Notes: generated by a model not told the origin, from the sequence alone. A DNA stretch of 16,898 bases from an uncultured Eubacteriales bacterium (GCA_900317215.1 ONFW01000187.1:1-16898); one strand, 5' to 3'; numbered from the stretch's first letter, positions 1 to 8,034 are shown. Numbers and translations are program-made.

Positions 1-484
1 TATCGCCCCCGGGATCAGAAGGAGCTTTTCAGCAGAAAAATGGGCATTCATTCCCTCTGCTGTCTGGACTCAGGAAAGAGAAAAAGCTCTCGACAGTGTC
101 AGACATGACGCTGAATTTCAGGCATACGGCTATGATATAGACAGTGACGCAGTTGCTCTCACGCTCGAAAACGCCAAAAAAGCCGGTGTTGCCGAACGGA
201 TACACGCCGAGGTTTTCGACATAAGAGATCTCGACCTCAGTTTTGAGCGGGCAGCGATAATCTGTAATCCCCCCTACGGCGAGAGATTGCTCGATATGGA
301 AAAAGCAAGAGAGCTATATAAGATCATGGGAGAAAAATTTGTTAAGAGGCAGGGCTTCAGCTACAGCATAATAAGCCCGGACGACAGCTTTGAGGAGGTA
401 TTCGGCAGGCCGGCCGACAAAAGAAGAAAGCTGTACAACGGAATGATAAAATGCCAGCTTTATATGTATTTCAGGAACAACTGA
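1..484 (+). CDS. RlmL/RlmK-type SAM-dependent RNA guanine-N2 methyltransferase, C-terminal part (5' truncated by window)
   Basis: The reading frame is open from base 2 to the TGA at 482-484, giving about 160 C-terminal residues; the N-terminus, normally holding a THUMP domain, lies outside the window. The visible part is a Rossmann methyltransferase core: an IAPGIRRSFSAEKW-like segment at the edge, then YGYDIDSDA (the SAM-binding acidic loop), then CNPPYGERL, the NPPY catalytic motif of N6/N2 methyltransferases. The tail FEEVFGRPADKRRKLYNG followed by IKCQLY is typical of the COG0116 family, which methylates guanine in 23S rRNA. The ATG at 287 is internal and would drop the NPPY motif, so it is not the start. 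dnaE begins 37 bp downstream, so the two may be cotranscribed. Family assignment is firm; the exact rRNA position is not resolved. Confidence 0.88.
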   Translation, partial: IAPGIRRSFSAEKWAFIPSAVWTQEREKALDSVRHDAEFQAYGYDIDSDAVALTLENAKKAGVAERIHAEVFDIRDLDLSFERAAIICNPPYGERLLDMEKARELYKIMGEKFVKRQGFSYSIISPDDSFEEVFGRPADKRRKLYNGMIKCQLYMYFRNN

Positions 485-521
485 TAAACACCGGAAGCGT
501 GCCCGGGAAAGGAGAACAGCT

Positions 522-3500
522 ATGAGCTTCGCTCATCTTCACGTCCATACTGAGTACAGTCTGCTTGACGGCGCCTGCAGGATAAAGGAGCTTATCGCCA
601 GAATAAAGGAGCTGGGCATGAGTTCCGTTGCAATAACCGACCACGGGGCCATGTACGGCGTCATCGACTTTTTTAAGGAAGCGAAAAAGCAAGGCATACA
701 CCCCATAATCGGCTGTGAGATGTATGTCTCTCCGAGAAAGCACACCGACAGAACCGCCGGGCTTGACAGAAGGAGCCGTCATCTTGTTTTGCTTTGTGAG
801 AATAATACCGGCTATCAGAACCTGATAAAGCTTGATTCCCTTGCTTGGACAGAGGGCTTTTACGGCAAGCCGAGAGTCGACCTTGAGCAGCTTGAGCAGT
901 ACCATGAGGGACTGATAGCTCTGTCTGCCTGTCTTGCCGGAGATATCCCGAGGGCGCTCATGGAGGGCGACTATGACGGCGCAAAAAAATATGCCCTTGA
1001 ATACAAAAGGATATTCGGCGCAGAGAACTTCTTCATTGAGCTTCAGGATCACGGGATAGACGAACAGAAAAGAATAGCTCCTGCCCTGATAAAACTCTCG
1101 GAGGAATGTGATATCCCCCTCGTAGTGACGAACGACTGCCATTACATCCGCCGTGAGGACAGCAGTCTGCAGGAGATACTTATCAACATACAGACCAACA
1201 CCACTGAGGATTCGGACAAGGCGCTGAGATTCCCGACAAACGAATTTTATGTCAAATCAGAGCAGGAAATGCGTCAGCTCTTTCCTTCACACCCCGAAGC
1301 AGCAGACAATACCGAAATAATAGCCCGGCGCTGCAGCGTCGAATTTGAATTCGGCAAGCTCAAGCTCCCTCACTTTGACGTTCCAAACGGAAGGGATCAT
1401 ACCGAATACTTCCGTGAGGAATGCTTTAAGGGGCTTTACAGGCATTACGGCGACAAGCCCGACAAATCCCTTATCGACCGTCTCGAATATGAGATCAATA
1501 CTATCTCAACAATGGGCTATGTCGATTATTACCTGATCGTGAACGACTATGTAAGCTATGCAAAGAGCAGCGGAATTCCTGTGGGCGCAGGCAGAGGCTC
1601 CGGCGCAGGCAGTCTTGCAGCCTATTGTATAGGAATAACAGGCATTGATCCGATAAAATACGACCTTCTGTTCGAGAGGTTCCTCAATCCCGAAAGAGTC
1701 AGTATGCCCGATTTTGACGTTGACTTCTGCAAGGACAGACGGCAGGAGGTAATAGACTACGTTATAAGAAAATACGGCAGCGATCACGTGTCTCAGATAG
1801 CGGCCTTTTCAACAATGGCGGCAAAGGGAGCCGTCCGTGACGTTGGCAGGGCTCTCGGCCTTCCCTACGCTCTGTGCGACAAAACAGCAAAACTGATACC
1901 CTCAGACCTTGGCATGACCATTGAAAAGGCACTATCAATATCCTCTCAGCTCAAGGCTCTTTATGATGAGGACCCAGATGCAAGGAGACTGATAGACACA
2001 GCCTCAAAGCTTGAGGGCATGCCTAAAAACACTACTACCCATGCGGCAGGCGTTGTCATAACCGAAAAGCCGGTGAGCGACTATGTCCCTCTTGCAAAAA
2101 ACGGCAGCGCTACTGTCACCCAGTTTACGATGACAACCCTTGACGAGCTTGGGCTTCTGAAAATGGATTTTCTCGGACTGCGTAATCTGACAGTTCTGCA
2201 CAATGCCGAGGAGGCTGTCCGGAAAAAAGAACCGGACTTCAGTATTGACAGTATTCCCGATGACGACAGGGAGGTATATGATTTTTTTGCCGCAGGAAAC
2301 ACCGAGGGCGTGTTTCAGTTTGAGTCCGCAGGCATGAAGAATGTGCTTGTACAGCTCAAGCCGGAAAACCTTGAGGACATTATCGCAGTCATCTCCCTGT
2401 ATCGTCCCGGACCTATGGATTCTATACCTAGATACATCGAAAACCGCCATCATCCGGAAAAGGTAACGTACAAGCACCCTCTGCTCGAACCAATACTCAG
2501 GGTCACCTACGGGTGCATAGTTTATCAGGAGCAGGTAATGCAGATCTTCCGCTCTCTTGCAGGTTATTCCCTCGGCAGAGCGGATATCGTCCGCAGAGCC
2601 ATGTCCAAAAAGAAAAAAAGCGTCATGGAGGAGGAGAGAAGGGTCTTCATCTACGGACTGACGGACGAAAACGGCAACGTGCTTGTAGACGGCTGTATTC
2701 GGCGTGGTGTTCCCGAAAAAACAGCTCAGGATATCTATGCCGAAATGGAAAGCTTTGCGTCCTACGCCTTCAACAAATCCCATGCCGCCTGCTACGCCCT
2801 GATCTCTTATCAGACAGCTTATATGAAATACCACTACCCGTGCGAATATCTTGCAGCTCTTCTCACCAGCGTGCTGGACAACTCGGGAAAGGTTGCAGTA
2901 TATATAGACGAATGCTCACGCTGCGGAATCAGGGTAATACCCCCTAATGTCAACACCAGCGAGCTGGGCTTTACTGTAAACGGCAATAGTATACGCTTTG
3001 GTCTTATGGCAATAAAGAATCTCGGCAGGGGGCTTATAGAAAGGCTACTTCATGAAAGACGGCTCGGAAGGTTCACCTCTTTCTATGATTTCTGCAAGCG
3101 TGTGTACGGAACAGAGCTGAACAAGCGGGCTGTAGAGAGTCTCATCAAAAGCGGAGCCCTTGACGGTCTGGGGGCAAACCGAAGACAAATGCTAATGTCG
3201 GTAGACAGTGTGCTCGAGTTCATCGCCTCGGAAAAGAACCGCAACATCAGCGGACAGCTTGATCTGTTCGGAATGTCCGGCGATGACAGCTCCGGTGCGC
3301 CTCCCTTGCCGAGGGTCGCCGAATTCCCGCTTTCCGATCTTCTTGAAATGGAGAAGCAAAGCGCCGGTCTGTATCTTACGGGTCACCCTCTCTCGGAATA
3401 TGACGAGGTCATCAATGCAGTCCGTTCGGACCGCATAAACGATATTACCGAAAATGAGGACAAAAGCTATTACGACGGGAAAAAGGTGGATGTTTTTGCG

Positions 3501-4016
3501 ATAATACGCAAGGTCAAGCTGAAATCCACAAGGAACGATCAGCAAATGGCTTTTGCAGATATAGAGGACAAATACGGTTCAATGGAAATGATAGTATTTC
3601 CGAATACGCTCAGAAAATACGGCGGCATACTTCAGGAGGGAATGATACTGAGGATAAAGGGCTCAGTCAGTACAAGAGAGGACGAGGAGGCCAAGCTTAT
3701 CTGCGACGAGCTGCTTATGGCGCCGAGATCTCTTACGCAGTTAACTGAAGGCTCCCCCGCAAAGGCTGATGAGAAAAAAACATCAAAGGCAAAAAAAGGA
3801 CTGTATCTGAGAGTTCCCTCTGCGGACAGTATTGAATATCTGAGGGCAAAACAGATAACCGATATCTTTGACGGTCAGACTCCGCTGTTTGTTTATTTTA
3901 CCGATGATAATAAGCTGTGGCACACGCCTGTTCCGATGTGGGTGGATCCCAACACCGTTATGCTTGACGAGCTGAAAAGGCGGATCGGCGATAAGAATGT
4001 TAAGCTTGTAAAATAG
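522..4016 (+). CDS. dnaE: DNA polymerase III subunit alpha (DnaE)
   Basis: The 1164-residue product is the usual length for bacterial DnaE, a replicative C-family polymerase. The N-terminal PHP domain begins HLHVHTEYSLLDG (residues 5-17), followed by AITDHG near 37-42 and NDCHYI near 205, so its metal ligands look largely intact. The palm has MPDFDVDF at 395-402, giving catalytic aspartates D399 and D401, with the third in KMDFLGL (D549). Later come a fingers region (YQEQVMQIFRSLAGYSLGRAD, about 668), the SYAFNKSHAACYALISYQTA segment, a helix-hairpin-helix (GALDGLGANRR, about 878) and an OB-fold around 985-1070. A Lys-rich linker leads to a C-terminal tail of about 85 residues. It is DnaE rather than PolC because no DEDD exonuclease is inserted in the PHP domain. 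The ATG has a strong GGAAAGGAG site about 6 bp upstream. No convincing terminator follows. Confidence 0.98.
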   Translation: MSFAHLHVHTEYSLLDGACRIKELIARIKELGMSSVAITDHGAMYGVIDFFKEAKKQGIHPIIGCEMYVSPRKHTDRTAGLDRRSRHLVLLCENNTGYQNLIKLDSLAWTEGFYGKPRVDLEQLEQYHEGLIALSACLAGDIPRALMEGDYDGAKKYALEYKRIFGAENFFIELQDHGIDEQKRIAPALIKLSEECDIPLVVTNDCHYIRREDSSLQEILINIQTNTTEDSDKALRFPTNEFYVKSEQEMRQLFPSHPEAADNTEIIARRCSVEFEFGKLKLPHFDVPNGRDHTEYFREECFKGLYRHYGDKPDKSLIDRLEYEINTISTMGYVDYYLIVNDYVSYAKSSGIPVGAGRGSGAGSLAAYCIGITGIDPIKYDLLFERFLNPERVSMPDFDVDFCKDRRQEVIDYVIRKYGSDHVSQIAAFSTMAAKGAVRDVGRALGLPYALCDKTAKLIPSDLGMTIEKALSISSQLKALYDEDPDARRLIDTASKLEGMPKNTTTHAAGVVITEKPVSDYVPLAKNGSATVTQFTMTTLDELGLLKMDFLGLRNLTVLHNAEEAVRKKEPDFSIDSIPDDDREVYDFFAAGNTEGVFQFESAGMKNVLVQLKPENLEDIIAVISLYRPGPMDSIPRYIENRHHPEKVTYKHPLLEPILRVTYGCIVYQEQVMQIFRSLAGYSLGRADIVRRAMSKKKKSVMEEERRVFIYGLTDENGNVLVDGCIRRGVPEKTAQDIYAEMESFASYAFNKSHAACYALISYQTAYMKYHYPCEYLAALLTSVLDNSGKVAVYIDECSRCGIRVIPPNVNTSELGFTVNGNSIRFGLMAIKNLGRGLIERLLHERRLGRFTSFYDFCKRVYGTELNKRAVESLIKSGALDGLGANRRQMLMSVDSVLEFIASEKNRNISGQLDLFGMSGDDSSGAPPLPRVAEFPLSDLLEMEKQSAGLYLTGHPLSEYDEVINAVRSDRINDITENEDKSYYDGKKVDVFAIIRKVKLKSTRNDQQMAFADIEDKYGSMEMIVFPNTLRKYGGILQEGMILRIKGSVSTREDEEAKLICDELLMAPRSLTQLTEGSPAKADEKKTSKAKKGLYLRVPSADSIEYLRAKQITDIFDGQTPLFVYFTDDNKLWHTPVPMWVDPNTVMLDELKRRIGDKNVKLVK

Positions 4017-4079
4017 TCTGCTGTTCTGTTTTTTGCTACGCTAAGCTCGCAATGCTTATGCTTTTCCGAATGAGGGATA

Positions 4080-4108
4080 TTGATTTTTGAAGACAACAGA
4101 TGTAGAAT
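4080..4108 (+). promoter_or_regulatory. Candidate sigma-A promoter for the small lipoprotein gene
   Basis: TTGATT at 4080-4085 and TAGAAT at 4103-4108 are separated by 17 bp, which fits a vegetative promoter, and the start codon at 4139 lies 31 bp downstream. It sits in the 122-bp gap after dnaE, which suggests the lipoprotein is transcribed separately. Matched by eye only; AT-rich gaps produce such matches by chance. Confidence 0.4.
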
Positions 4109-4138
4109 AGTGTCAGAAGATTAAACGGAGGTACCAAT

Positions 4139-4573
4139 ATGAAACGTACTATCGCAATTGCGTTGGCGGTCATTGCCGCTGTGCTGCTCACACTGAGCGG
4201 CTGCTCGGATTTTTCATTCAACCCTATCGGCAGATGGGAGGTGTCTGAGATGAGACTGTATGAGGACGGCAGCATAAAGGAAACCAAGGACACAAAGCAA
4301 TTAGGCATGTCAAGCGGAGTTGCGCTCGTATTCAAAAAATCAGGCACCGGCTATATCGACAGCGGATCAGGAAACCCTCTCGATTTCACCTATAACTACA
4401 ACGACAGCGAGGTCATAATAAGCCGTTCCGTAAATGATTCTCCTCCCATTGAAACAAAATACAGAGTCATAGATGACGGCACTTCGCTCAGCGTCACCCT
4501 CTCCAGTTATGACGATATAAACGATAAGGGCAAAAAATGCTCCTACAGTGAGGAAATGATCTTCAAAAGATAA
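4139..4573 (+). CDS. Small secreted lipoprotein, function unknown
   Basis: The 144-residue product begins MKRT, followed by a hydrophobic stretch and the lipobox LSGC, so C22 should be lipidated and the protein anchored outside the membrane. The mature part starts SDFSFNPIGRWEV and continues with alternating short strands: a KSGTGYID turn, DFTYNYNDSEVIIS, KYRVIDDGTSLSVTL. This resembles the small lipocalin-like or beta-sandwich lipoproteins common in Clostridia, whose roles are unknown. A strong AACGGAGGT site precedes the ATG, supporting the start. The gene is monocistronic in appearance, with its own candidate promoter and a hairpin terminator directly after the stop. I do not recognise a specific family. 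Confidence 0.85.
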   Translation: MKRTIAIALAVIAAVLLTLSGCSDFSFNPIGRWEVSEMRLYEDGSIKETKDTKQLGMSSGVALVFKKSGTGYIDSGSGNPLDFTYNYNDSEVIISRSVNDSPPIETKYRVIDDGTSLSVTLSSYDDINDKGKKCSYSEEMIFKR

Positions 4574-4578
4574 AAAAC

Positions 4579-4617
4579 AAGAAAGAGCTTCCGCTTTTGA
4601 CGAAGGCTCTTTCTTTT
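4579..4617 (+). terminator. Bidirectional rho-independent terminator
   Basis: AAGAAAGAGC (4579-4588) pairs perfectly with GCTCTTTCTT (4606-4615), and an inner TTC/GAA extends the stem. T-rich tracts flank it on both strands. It lies between two convergent genes, the lipoprotein on plus and the glycosylase on minus, and can serve both. Confidence 0.8.
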
Positions 4618-4618
4618 A

Positions 4619-5443
4619 TTATTCTGAAATATTTCTTGTGTAATGAAAAATATACTGCTGAGCTATACCTGCATATCTGCCGAGTCCCTCAGCCGTGACT
4701 CCGCTGAAGCTGTCGGCAAGAGCCTTTTTCATCCAGACGTCCACCGGAAAAGCCTCAAGCCTGTGCAGCCCGTAAAGCAGGGTACACTCCGCCACCTTTG
4801 CGCCTACTCCGACGATCTTCATCAGCTCCTTGCGACATTCCTCTAACGGCAGCTCATACATGGCGTCAAGTGCCACCTCGCCGTCAGCAACCTTTTTTGC
4901 GGCGTCAAGTATGTATCTTGCGCGGAAGCCGGCTCTCAGCGGGGCAAGCTCCTCAACAGAAAGCCTGCTGAGAGTTTCGGCAGAGGGAAAGCTGTAACAG
5001 CCGTCTTTTTTTTCGCCAAAGCCCTCGCAGAGTCTCGATACTATACCCTTTATCCTTGGAATATTGTTGTTCTGCGAAATAATGAACGAGCACAGAGCCT
5101 CCCAAGGCTCCTGCCTCAGTATCCTTATGCCGCTGATGCTCTCTGCGGCGTCCTTCAATGCAGGACAAAGCTCCGATATCTCTTTCTTTATTGCATTATA
5201 ATCCGTATTCAGGTCAAAGTAATCCAGCCATATCCCGTCAAAATCCTCCTCGCTGCAGTTTTCAAGAACAATTCCGTTATCAACTGAGTATACCCTCAGC
5301 CTTTTGCCCCTGACCACACCCGTATATGAACCGTCGGGCTGCTCGTCCCAGCGAAAGCATTGTCCGCAGTCAAAGGTGTTTTTTAGATCAAAGCCGTCGT
5401 CGGCAAAAAGCTCTATCCCTCTTTCCGAGCTTCTGAACTCCAT
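4619..5443 (-). CDS. 8-oxoguanine DNA glycosylase/AP lyase, OGG1 family
   Basis: The 274-residue product belongs to the OGG1 branch of the helix-hairpin-helix-GPD glycosylases, which excise 8-oxoguanine opposite cytosine and nick the abasic site. The N-terminal domain shows LKNTFDCGQCFRW (20-32), a hallmark of this family. The middle has ILRQEPWEALCSFIISQNNNI (108-128). The active site is the hairpin KIVGVGAKVAEC followed by AFPVDVW: K216 matches the Schiff-base lysine and D235 the catalytic aspartate. No Fe-S cysteine cluster follows, which separates it from EndoIII and MutY. An ACAGGAGGCGG ribosome binding site just upstream supports the start. It lies 19 bp after the yunB-like gene and is probably cotranscribed with it; coupling DNA repair to a sporulation gene would fit spore protection, but that is inference. 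Confidence 0.93.
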   Translation of the reverse strand: MEFRSSERGIELFADDGFDLKNTFDCGQCFRWDEQPDGSYTGVVRGKRLRVYSVDNGIVLENCSEEDFDGIWLDYFDLNTDYNAIKKEISELCPALKDAAESISGIRILRQEPWEALCSFIISQNNNIPRIKGIVSRLCEGFGEKKDGCYSFPSAETLSRLSVEELAPLRAGFRARYILDAAKKVADGEVALDAMYELPLEECRKELMKIVGVGAKVAECTLLYGLHRLEAFPVDVWMKKALADSFSGVTAEGLGRYAGIAQQYIFHYTRNISE

Positions 5444-5462
5444 ATTTCCGCCTCCTGTATTA

Positions 5463-6092
5463 TTATTCGCTATGCAGCAGCATACCTTCAGGCACCCTGC
5501 CCACTATTACAGTCTCCCCTATCAGCACGGAGGTGTCCGCCCTTGTACTGACCGAGCCAAAGGGCATCAGAATCCTTATATCCGCTGTTACTCTCAATGA
5601 CAGTCTATGTACCGTCTGATTCATTCCTCCCTGCTCAAAGCTGCTCTCGAAATCCCCTGAGGCGCTGCCTGTCAGGGCAATGAAGATAGGAATAGACGGT
5701 CCCGTACCGCTGAGTATCTCTCCTCCTATCACTGTACCGAGAGGAACGTCAATTCTGTGCTCTCTGACACAGGAAAGCTTCTCCTGCAGCTTCAGCATGA
5801 CCGAGTTTTTGATCCGGTTTGACATGACCGGATCGGTAAAAACCGATGTGACATTGTTTTTCTCATCAAAAGTCACGCGCTCCAGCAGCTCTGCAGTAGC
5901 CCCCGTTTCGGCAAACGCCTCGTCTATACTGAGGCTGATGAATTCTGCCGCAAGAGCCTTTGCCTCGTTCTCGGCTGCCGCATCGGAAACGGGAATCAGT
6001 CTGAATTCGACAAACAGTATCAGTCCCGTTACCAGCAGACAAATTATGATCCTTCGTTTTGTGTGCTTTTTTCTTTTTCTTGCTACAGACAT
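5463..6092 (-). CDS. yunB: Sporulation protein YunB-like
   Basis: The 209-residue product starts with a basic stretch (MSVARKRKKHTKRR) and one transmembrane helix at about 14-34, leaving the rest outside the mother-cell membrane. The C-terminal half carries features I associate with YunB of endospore formers: VPLGTVIGGEILSGTGPSIPI, then SSFEQGGMNQTVHRL, then an ADTSVLIGETVIVGRVPE segment near the end. In Bacillus subtilis, YunB belongs to the mother-cell sporulation genes and is needed for proper sporulation, with no known biochemical activity. The ATG is preceded by AGGGGTGATCTT, a good site that is unusually placed in the 3' arm of a perfect hairpin. nadA ends 58 bp upstream and the glycosylase starts 19 bp downstream. 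Confidence 0.85.
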   Translation of the reverse strand: MSVARKRKKHTKRRIIICLLVTGLILFVEFRLIPVSDAAAENEAKALAAEFISLSIDEAFAETGATAELLERVTFDEKNNVTSVFTDPVMSNRIKNSVMLKLQEKLSCVREHRIDVPLGTVIGGEILSGTGPSIPIFIALTGSASGDFESSFEQGGMNQTVHRLSLRVTADIRILMPFGSVSTRADTSVLIGETVIVGRVPEGMLLHSE

Positions 6093-6096
6093 AAGA

Positions 6097-6126
6097 TCAC
6101 CCCTGCTTTATCATACACAGGGGTGA
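6097..6126 (-). promoter_or_regulatory. Hairpin covering the yunB ribosome binding site
   Basis: On the minus-strand transcript, TCACCCCTG and CAGGGGTGA form a perfect 9-bp stem with a 12-nt loop. The 3' arm contains the Shine-Dalgarno sequence (AGGGGTGA), ending 4 nt before the yunB ATG. The stem should block initiation unless melted or unwound. It has no following U-run, so it is not an obvious terminator for nadA. Pairing was checked base by base; a regulatory role is inference. Confidence 0.5.
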
Positions 6127-6150
6127 GAGGTTTTGTTACAGCTTATCTTT

Positions 6151-7077
6151 TCAGCCGCCGAGAGCTATCATGGCATCAATGCAGCCTCTTGCCTTTTCTA
6201 TCGTTTCATCGTCAAGAACGATCTCCTCTCCGCCGGTTCCCTTACAGCAGTCAAGAACATCTACAAGCGTAGTCGCCTTCATATTCTCGCAGATAAGTGA
6301 TTTAGACATAGGATAAAAGCTCTTGCCGGGACACATGTACTGCAGATGCTCTGCGATACTGTTCTCGGTGCCGATTATAAATTCCTTACCGTCGGACTTC
6401 ATCGCATATTCCATTATTCCGCTCGTAGAGCCGATATAGTCGGCCTGCGCCGCAACCGCAGGAACACATTCGGGATGAACCAGAAGCTTTGCGGCAGGAT
6501 GAAGTCTTTTAGCCCGCTCAGCCTCCTCCGCTTTTACCGCAGCATGAACGGGACAGCCGCCCTGCAGCAGCTTTATGTTTTTTCCGGGCAGCTTTTCGGC
6601 AACATAAGCCCCAAGGTTACAGTCGGGAATAAAAATAATATTGTCGTTATCAATGCCGCTGACTATCTGTACCGCTGACGATGATGTAACACAGACGTCA
6701 CACACGGTCTTAAGCTCTGCTGTGGTATTGACATAAGCAACAACAGTATAGTCAGGATATTCCTTCTTGAGAGCAAGTATATCATCCTTTGTGAACTGCT
6801 CAGCCATTGGACAGCCCGCAGACGGATTTGAAAGAATGACCCTCTTCTCCGGAGAGAGTATCTTGACCGTCTCAGCCATAAAACGTACACCGCACATGAT
6901 AAATGAGCTGTTGTCCGCCCTTGCCGCAAGCTTGCTCAGAGCATATGAATCGCCGGTATAGTCAGCAATTTCAAGTATCTCTCTTGCCTGATAGCTGTGG
7001 GCTAATATGCCGATATCCTTTTCTTTTTTAAGTTTCATTATTTCTTCCTGTACTTCTTTTATCGTCATTTTCATCAT
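6151..7077 (-). CDS. nadA: Quinolinate synthase NadA
   Basis: The 308-residue product catalyses condensation of iminoaspartate with dihydroxyacetone phosphate to quinolinate, the committed step of de novo NAD synthesis, using a [4Fe-4S] cluster. Three cysteines fit the cluster ligands: C89 in NPSAGCPMA, C175 in LQGGCPVHAA, and C249 in LQYMCPGKSF. Other NadA marks are ILAHSYQ near the N-terminus, AYVNTTAELKTVCDVCVTSS (114-133), FIPDCNLGAYVA, HPECVP and GSTSGIMEY. The length is typical of the short bacterial form. The start is the first or second of two adjacent ATGs, after a GGGGAACGG sequence; the next Met is 2 codons later and less well placed. nadB and nadC are not adjacent in this window, unlike in many Clostridia. 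An 18-bp palindrome lies about 75 bp upstream. Confidence 0.96.
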   Translation of the reverse strand: MMKMTIKEVQEEIMKLKKEKDIGILAHSYQAREILEIADYTGDSYALSKLAARADNSSFIMCGVRFMAETVKILSPEKRVILSNPSAGCPMAEQFTKDDILALKKEYPDYTVVAYVNTTAELKTVCDVCVTSSSAVQIVSGIDNDNIIFIPDCNLGAYVAEKLPGKNIKLLQGGCPVHAAVKAEEAERAKRLHPAAKLLVHPECVPAVAAQADYIGSTSGIMEYAMKSDGKEFIIGTENSIAEHLQYMCPGKSFYPMSKSLICENMKATTLVDVLDCCKGTGGEEIVLDDETIEKARGCIDAMIALGG

Positions 7078-7150
7078 CCGTTCCCCAAAAAATAAGTATG
7101 CAGAAACATTCAGTCGGCAGAGATGATTCTGCCAAGTATAAAATGAATTA

Positions 7151-7168
7151 TGTCAAGTTTTCTTGACA
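7151..7168. promoter_or_regulatory. 18-bp palindrome upstream of nadA, candidate operator
   Basis: TGTCAAG-TTTT-CTTGACA is a perfect 7-bp inverted repeat with a 4-bp centre, in the 156-bp gap between the rubredoxin-fusion gene and nadA. Each arm contains a TTGACA/TGTCAA element that could also be a promoter -35 box. A NAD-responsive repressor such as NiaR is a candidate binder because nadA is next to it, but I cannot confirm a match to its motif. A weaker related repeat, GTCAAT-N7-ATTGAC, lies at 7198-7216. Confidence 0.4.
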
Positions 7169-7191
7169 TTGCCTGACTGATATGATAGAAT
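7163..7191 (+). promoter_or_regulatory. Near-consensus sigma-A promoter reading antisense to the rubredoxin-fusion gene
   Basis: TTGACA at 7163-7168 and TAGAAT at 7186-7191 are 17 bp apart: a perfect -35 and a one-mismatch -10 at ideal spacing. The -35 box is the right arm of the 18-bp palindrome. The predicted transcript would start near 7198 and run into the 3' end of the minus-strand gene at 7234. No plus-strand gene follows, so it would make an antisense or small RNA. Confidence 0.4.
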
Positions 7192-7233
7192 GTTATCGTC
7201 AATCGGAATCATTGACCGTCTGGCCTGTAAATA

Positions 7234-7881
7234 CTATTCGACCCTCCTGAACACCGACTTAGGTGCTCCGCATATAGGGCAGACCCAGCTTGCAGGCAGT
7301 TCCTCAAACGGAACGAGCAGGCTTGCATATTCGTAATTACAAATGGAGCAGGCAAATTTCTCAGCTTCCTCCTCTTCCTCAGGAATATAGGTCGGGGCAA
7401 ATTTAGGAGATTTTCCCTTTATGACGTTCCTGTAAAAATCGTAGGTCATTGGTACGCCCTTGATAGTCTCACTTCCCGCTACAGGCTCGGCAATGAAGAT
7501 CGTATGAGTGACTGTCTCAACATGATGCACGACCCTGCAAAGGAACCAGCAGCAGATATCCTCCTGAATAACAGGCGCACCCTCTCTGAGTATCTTATGC
7601 TTTACATTGACGAGCTTGTTACAGTCCCTTCCGGAGGTAAACCCGAGGGCGCCTATCACTGCTCCCGAGGTATTTTCGGAAAGCACGCTCACCGAAAACT
7701 CTCCGCTGTGGCGAATACACTCGTTTGTATAATTGCTGTGGTTGATGCTTACTGCAACAGTCATCGGATAGGACGAGATCTGTATCACAGAGTTTACGAT
7801 ACATGCGTTCGGAGCGGTCGCTCCCCTTGCTCCTACCGCATACATTCCGTAGGAGAGGGAGGTCAGGAGCTTATCATACAT
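7234..7881 (-). CDS. Flavin reductase-rubredoxin fusion (high-molecular-weight rubredoxin type)
   Basis: The 215-residue product has two domains. Residues 1-155 resemble the FMN-binding flavin reductase-like fold: SLSYGMYAVGARG at the start, then SSYPMTVAVSINHSNYTNECI and FSVSVLSENT. An acidic linker (PEEEEEAEK, 167-175) leads to a rubredoxin at 176-215 with both metal-binding pairs, C178/C181 and C201/C204 (WVCPICGAPKSVF). This layout matches Hrb of acetogens and clostridia, which passes electrons from reduced pyridine nucleotide via FMN to the rubredoxin iron and on to flavodiiron or rubrerythrin peroxide/oxygen reductases. The start is set at the Met preceded by GAAGGGGAAATTAGA; an in-frame ATG 12 codons earlier has no such site. 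The rubredoxin loop between cysteine pairs is short, which is usual for fused rubredoxins. Electron partners are not in the window. Confidence 0.9.
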   Translation of the reverse strand: MYDKLLTSLSYGMYAVGARGATAPNACIVNSVIQISSYPMTVAVSINHSNYTNECIRHSGEFSVSVLSENTSGAVIGALGFTSGRDCNKLVNVKHKILREGAPVIQEDICCWFLCRVVHHVETVTHTIFIAEPVAGSETIKGVPMTYDFYRNVIKGKSPKFAPTYIPEEEEEAEKFACSICNYEYASLLVPFEELPASWVCPICGAPKSVFRRVE

Positions 7882-7972
7882 TCTAATTTCCCCTTCTTGT
7901 ATTATTGAGCCTATCATAACATATTTAATTCCGTTTTACAAGAAAGTTTATCTATTTTCTACACAATCATGT

Positions 7973-8034
7973 AAAAAAATTCCGCTCAGAAGGCTTTTCG
8001 GAGTGCAGGCTCTGCGCTCTCCTGCTGAGTCCTC
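7973..8034 (-). terminator. Possible weak terminator downstream of spoVAC
   Basis: On the minus strand an imperfect hairpin region (TCCG/CGGA, with nested GCAGG/CCTGC and CTCAG/CTGAG pairings upstream) ends in a run of seven T (7974-7980). The stem is poor, so this is a tentative call. It lies between spoVAC and the rubredoxin-fusion gene. Confidence 0.25.

Noticed and set aside
2004..2834. 276-codon minus-strand open frame inside dnaE
   Set aside because: It lies fully within conserved polymerase motifs of dnaE and shows no domain or ribosome site.
4042..4058. Small hairpin TAAGC/GCTTA after dnaE
   Set aside because: Five-base-pair stem with no proper T-run; too weak to call a terminator.
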